Below, piece after piece: positions 5,853 to 6,718 of a stretch of 6,718 bases of DNA. The DNA is from JAGQTE01 sp964648005 (GTDB lineage: Bacteria; Actinomycetota; Acidimicrobiia; Acidimicrobiales; Acidimicrobilacustridaceae). Position 1 is the stretch's first letter; each line of letters begins with the position of its first letter. The notes below the pieces were generated by a model that saw only the letters and a list, made by a program, of their open reading frames with translations, was not told where the DNA came from and ran no database searches. Both the position numbers and the translations under genes were made by a program. The stretch lies in contig CAZYKR010000241.1 in NCBI GenBank assembly GCA_964648005.1, positions 1 to 6,718 of the forward strand, read 5' to 3'.

Positions 5853-5858
5853 AGGAGG
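5853..5858 (+). promoter_or_regulatory. Ribosome binding site of coaX
   Basis: A perfect AGGAGG lies inside the purine run AGAGGAGGAG (5851-5860), seven nt before the GTG at 5866. It is the strongest ribosome binding site in the window and fixes the coaX start. The 35-bp gap from nadC has no evident promoter, so coaX is probably cotranscribed with nadC. Confidence 0.8.
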
Positions 5859-5865
5859 AGGCGAC

Positions 5866-6660
5866 GTGCTGCTCGCCATCGACGCAGGCAACACCCAGAC
5901 CGTGGTCGGGCTCTACGACCTCGAGGACGACCCCGCCCCGGCGCGCCGGCCCGAGGCGGGGCTGTTGGACCACTGGCGCATCGCCACCGTGCACGAACGG
6001 ACCTCCGACGAGCTGGCGGTCATGCTCTCGTCGTTCATCACGTTGCGGGGCTACAGCCTCGACGAGGTGGACGGCGTGGCCATCTCGTCGGGCGTACCGC
6101 GGGTGACGGCCGGCCTGCGCGAATTCTCGGACCGCTACCTCGACACCGACCCCGTGGTCATCGAGCCCGGCGTGAAGACGGGCATCGCCATCCTCTACGA
6201 GAACCCCAAGGAGGTGGGCGCCGACCGGATCGCCAACGCCGTCGCGGCGTTCGACCTGTTCGGCGGGCCGACGATCATCGTTGACTTCGGCACGGCGACG
6301 ACGTGCGACGCCGTCAGCGCCAGCGGCGAGTACCTCGGCGGCGCCATCGCCCCCGGCATCGAGATCTCGATGGACGCCCTGGTGGGCCGGGCCGCCGCGC
6401 TGCGTGCGGTCGAGTTGAAGGCACCACGCCACGTCCTGGGGAAGTCGACGGTCGAGTCGATCCAGTCGGGCGCCGTGTACGGGTTCTCGGCGCAGGTGGA
6501 CGGCCTGTGCACGCGGATCGAAGACGAGCTGGGCGAGTGCGCCATCGTCTCGACCGGCGGACTCGCCGACCTGATCACGCCGCTGAGCACGAAGATCCAG
6601 CACTCGGAGCCGTGGCTGACGCTGCACGGCCTGCGCATCGTCTACGAGAAGAACGCCTGA
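5866..6660 (+). CDS. coaX: Type III pantothenate kinase CoaX
   Basis: CoaX phosphorylates pantothenate with ATP, the first committed step of CoA synthesis, in the cytoplasm; unlike type I (CoaA) enzymes the family is known to be insensitive to CoA feedback. The 264-residue product has the length and order of the ASKHA-fold family: MLLAIDAGNTQTVVGLYD at the N-terminus (Asp6, Asn9, Thr10 of the phosphate loop), GVKTGIAILYENPKEVGADRIAN minus its ends around the GADR motif (118-121, with the likely catalytic Asp120), VDFGTATTCDAV (Asp140, Thr143) and GGAIAPGIEISMDAL. These are followed by LKAPRHVLGKSTVESIQSG and a final STGGLADL phosphate-binding stretch. The start is GTG with a perfect AGGAGG upstream. 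It lies 35 bp after nadC and is followed directly by a strong hairpin, so it is probably the last gene of its transcript. Together with panD it brackets the pantothenate-to-CoA route. Confidence 0.95.
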   Translation: MLLAIDAGNTQTVVGLYDLEDDPAPARRPEAGLLDHWRIATVHERTSDELAVMLSSFITLRGYSLDEVDGVAISSGVPRVTAGLREFSDRYLDTDPVVIEPGVKTGIAILYENPKEVGADRIANAVAAFDLFGGPTIIVDFGTATTCDAVSASGEYLGGAIAPGIEISMDALVGRAAALRAVELKAPRHVLGKSTVESIQSGAVYGFSAQVDGLCTRIEDELGECAIVSTGGLADLITPLSTKIQHSEPWLTLHGLRIVYEKNA

Positions 6661-6666
6661 CGCGTT

Positions 6667-6710
6667 CTGGTGGTGCAACCGGTGGCTTCGCCTACCGGCT
6701 GCACCACCAG
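6667..6710 (+). terminator. Strong hairpin after coaX, likely terminator
   Basis: An 11-bp perfect outer stem (6667-6677 with 6700-6710) is followed by one A/C mismatch and an inner stem of at least 5 bp (CCGGT / ACCGG, extendable by a G-T and a G-C pair) closing on a loop with TTCG. It begins 6 nt after the coaX stop. The 3' side runs into TTCGCC rather than a T tract, as is common for high-GC actinobacterial terminators. Confidence 0.7.
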
Positions 6711-6718
6711 TTCGCCGG

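Noticed and set aside
2672..6675. A 13-nt sequence shared in inverted orientation by the gaps after nadB (2672-2684) and after coaX (6663-6675)
   Set aside because: A match of this length on either strand is expected about once by chance in a window of this size, and only the coaX copy forms a hairpin with its surroundings.

Overview
The window is very GC-rich, uses GTG as well as ATG starts, and has long spurious open frames on both strands. The gene set (panD, nadB, nadC and coaX near one another) suggests a high-GC actinobacterium, possibly of the Acidimicrobiia type. This placement is inferred from gene content and style; no rRNA or marker gene is present. A run of ten Ns inside nadC shows that this is a scaffold of draft contigs, quite possibly from a metagenome.

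Layout from left to right: the 3' end of a gene encoding a PAS-like sensory domain (2-424, +); a 104-bp gap with a palindrome, a possible -10 box and a good ribosome binding site; panD, aspartate 1-decarboxylase (529-990, +); nadB, L-aspartate oxidase (1001-2632, +), 10 bp after panD; a short convergent gap with a small hairpin; a PAP2-family lipid phosphatase (2707-3336, -); a 55-bp divergent gap with back-to-back -10-like boxes; a membrane-anchored lipid/diacylglycerol kinase (3392-4726, +); nadC, quinolinate phosphoribosyltransferase (4805-5830, +), interrupted by the N gap; coaX, type III pantothenate kinase (5866-6660, +); and a strong terminator-like hairpin (6667-6710).

The genes make up two cofactor pathways that share one precursor. 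PanD and NadB both consume L-aspartate: PanD makes beta-alanine for pantothenate and CoA, and NadB makes iminoaspartate for NAD. NadC then completes quinolinate conversion to nicotinate mononucleotide, and CoaX commits pantothenate to CoA. nadA and panC, which join these steps, are not in the window. The PAP2 phosphatase and the lipid kinase sit between nadB and nadC; they are plausibly opposing enzymes of phosphatidate/diacylglycerol turnover and split what would otherwise be a run of cofactor genes.

The most notable anomaly is in nadC. The sequences on either side of the Ns are two diverged copies of the same active-site segment (75 of 90 bases and 27 of 30 residues identical over the best part). 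The simplest reading is that two contigs from related strains were joined at homologous ends, so the encoded 341-residue protein is probably not real and the two flanks may come from different genomes. I found no convincing undescribed system, mobile element, CRISPR array or RNA gene.
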